Positions 6,174 through 6,702 of a DNA stretch of 6,702 bases are shown here, piece after piece. Every line of letters starts with the position of its first letter. Position 1 is the stretch's first letter. The position numbers were made by a program, and so were the translations under genes. Source of the DNA: Planctomycetota bacterium (GTDB taxonomy: Bacteria > Planctomycetota > SZUA-567). The notes under the pieces were generated by a model that saw nothing but the letters and a program-made list of their open reading frames with translations, did no database searches and had not been told where the DNA came from. The stretch is taken from positions 1 through 6,702 of the forward strand of contig JAITKH010000230.1 in NCBI GenBank assembly GCA_031278535.1. Direction: 5' to 3'.

Positions 6174-6551
6174 TCAGAAGAAATACCGCGCGGTCAAGCC
6201 GCCGGTAACGCCCTGGCGCCGGCCGGCGTAGCCTTGAATCTCCAGGTCGATATGGAAGGGTTGCCGGGGGGTGGGCGTCGCGGTCAGTCCGATTTCCCCG
6301 ACTCCCGTCGTTCCCCTGAGCCGGGGCGCCTCGATCGGGTGGCCGTTGGTGCGTGCCCTGGCCTCGCCGGAGAATTCCCGGTCGAGGGCGGCTCCCGCGC
6401 AGGCCGCGAGGGCTGGCCTGAACGTGCGGCTCCAGCGGGCGCCCAGCCGCAGGCGCCTCGACTCGATTGCCTCGAATTCGAGCCGCTCGCCGGTCGAAAG
6501 CCGGGGCGCGTCCCTCTCCTGCCGGGTCCAGATTCCCTGGAGGCAAGGTTC
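6174..6551 (-). pseudogene. Truncated autotransporter beta-barrel domain (3' fragment)
   Basis: C-terminal part of an outer-membrane autotransporter translocator. Seen: about 120 codons recognisable from GIWTRQE onward, with LSTGERLEFEAIESRRLRLG, WSRTFRPALAACAGAALDREF, the family-typical run GEARARTNGHPIEAP, LRGTTGVGEIGLT and IQGYAGRRQGVTGGL. It ends TARYFF, with the terminal aromatic expected for BAM-dependent barrels. A complete autotransporter barrel is about 250-300 residues and carries a passenger, so more than half the barrel and all of the passenger are missing. Upstream the frame enters repeat C3 within about 10 nt of the last recognisable codon and meets TAA at 6588-6590. The only in-frame start inside the repeat hairpin is a TTG with no credible ribosome-binding site. 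I read it as a remnant cut by the repeat or by a rearrangement at it. The rest of the gene could lie beyond the window. Confidence 0.8.
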
Positions 6552-6702
6552 TAATGTTCCATAACGTCTCAATCTTTGCTTGAGACTTTACGGGGAGCGC
6601 CCCCGGTTCATCCGGTTTCCGCCTACGGGGAAGTGAATTCCCCTTCGGCATCGGAGGTCAATCCCGGAACAAACGGACTTCAGAATTTGTAAGGATTGAG
6701 AC
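6552..6702 (-). repeat. Dispersed structured repeat, copy C3 (inverted, at autotransporter remnant)
   Basis: Opposite orientation to C1 and C2. The core is at 6552-6683 and the outer box, ATTGAGAC on the plus strand, is at 6695-6702, the last bases of the window. Terminal hairpin arms are 6559-6572 and 6580-6593 with loop TCTTTGC. The GGGGAA/TTCCCC and CGGGG/CCCCG stems are both kept. Read in repeat orientation, the terminal stem has one G:U pair and one mismatch. The copy directly abuts the truncated autotransporter barrel frame. Its far flank lies outside the window, so target-site duplication cannot be examined. Confidence 0.9.

Noticed and set aside
6144..6554. Plus-strand open frame of 136 codons over the autotransporter region
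   Set aside because: It is antisense to a clearly recognisable autotransporter barrel and shows no family features of its own.
2328..6702. The repeats as a CRISPR array
   Set aside because: The units are about 130-150 bp, kilobases apart, in both orientations, with no regular spacers and no cas genes.

Overview
The window is GC-rich, densely coded DNA, and every recognisable gene lies on the minus strand. A C-terminal autotransporter beta-barrel fragment indicates a bacterium with an outer membrane. A protein of the 2-hydroxyacyl-CoA dehydratase/activase superfamily (COG3581-like) suggests an anaerobe. Together these would fit Desulfobacterota or Synergistota, but this placement is an inference and the lineage is not settled.

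Layout, in the direction of minus-strand transcription (high to low coordinates): (i) 6552-6702, a copy of a short structured repeat (C3), directly abutting (ii) a truncated autotransporter barrel gene (6551-6174), which is followed by a terminator-like hairpin at 6105-6133. (iii) 5735-6173, a mostly gene-free stretch containing a good sigma70-type promoter with a 10-bp palindrome in its spacer. (iv) 5734-4463, a stand-alone COG3581-like iron-sulfur protein. (v) 4462-3907, an intergenic stretch carrying repeat copy C2. (vi) A MacAB-like tripartite export operon: periplasmic adaptor (3906-2476), ABC ATPase (2296-1547) and FtsX/MacB-type permease (1550-324). ATPase and permease genes overlap by 4 nt (ATGA). 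(vii) tmk (thymidylate kinase) starts 29 nt after the permease stop and runs off the left edge.

The adaptor, ATPase and permease should form an inner-membrane ABC exporter that drives efflux or secretion through an outer-membrane partner not present here. ATPase and permease are separate proteins rather than one fused MacB chain. tmk is probably co-transcribed for housekeeping reasons.

The main unexplained structure is a family of about 130-150 bp dispersed, hairpin-rich repeats. Three copies lie in 4.4 kb: C1 (2328-2478) inside the exporter operon between adaptor and ATPase, C2 (4157-4286) upstream of the operon, and C3 (6552-6702, inverted) at the broken end of the autotransporter gene. 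C1 and C3 are bounded on one side by GTCTCAAT, and all copies end in a long hairpin whose distal arm carries the complementary sequence or a close variant. I do not recognise the family. It looks like a non-autonomous mobile or BIME-like element. C1 is placed where it could set the ratio of adaptor to ATPase/permease.
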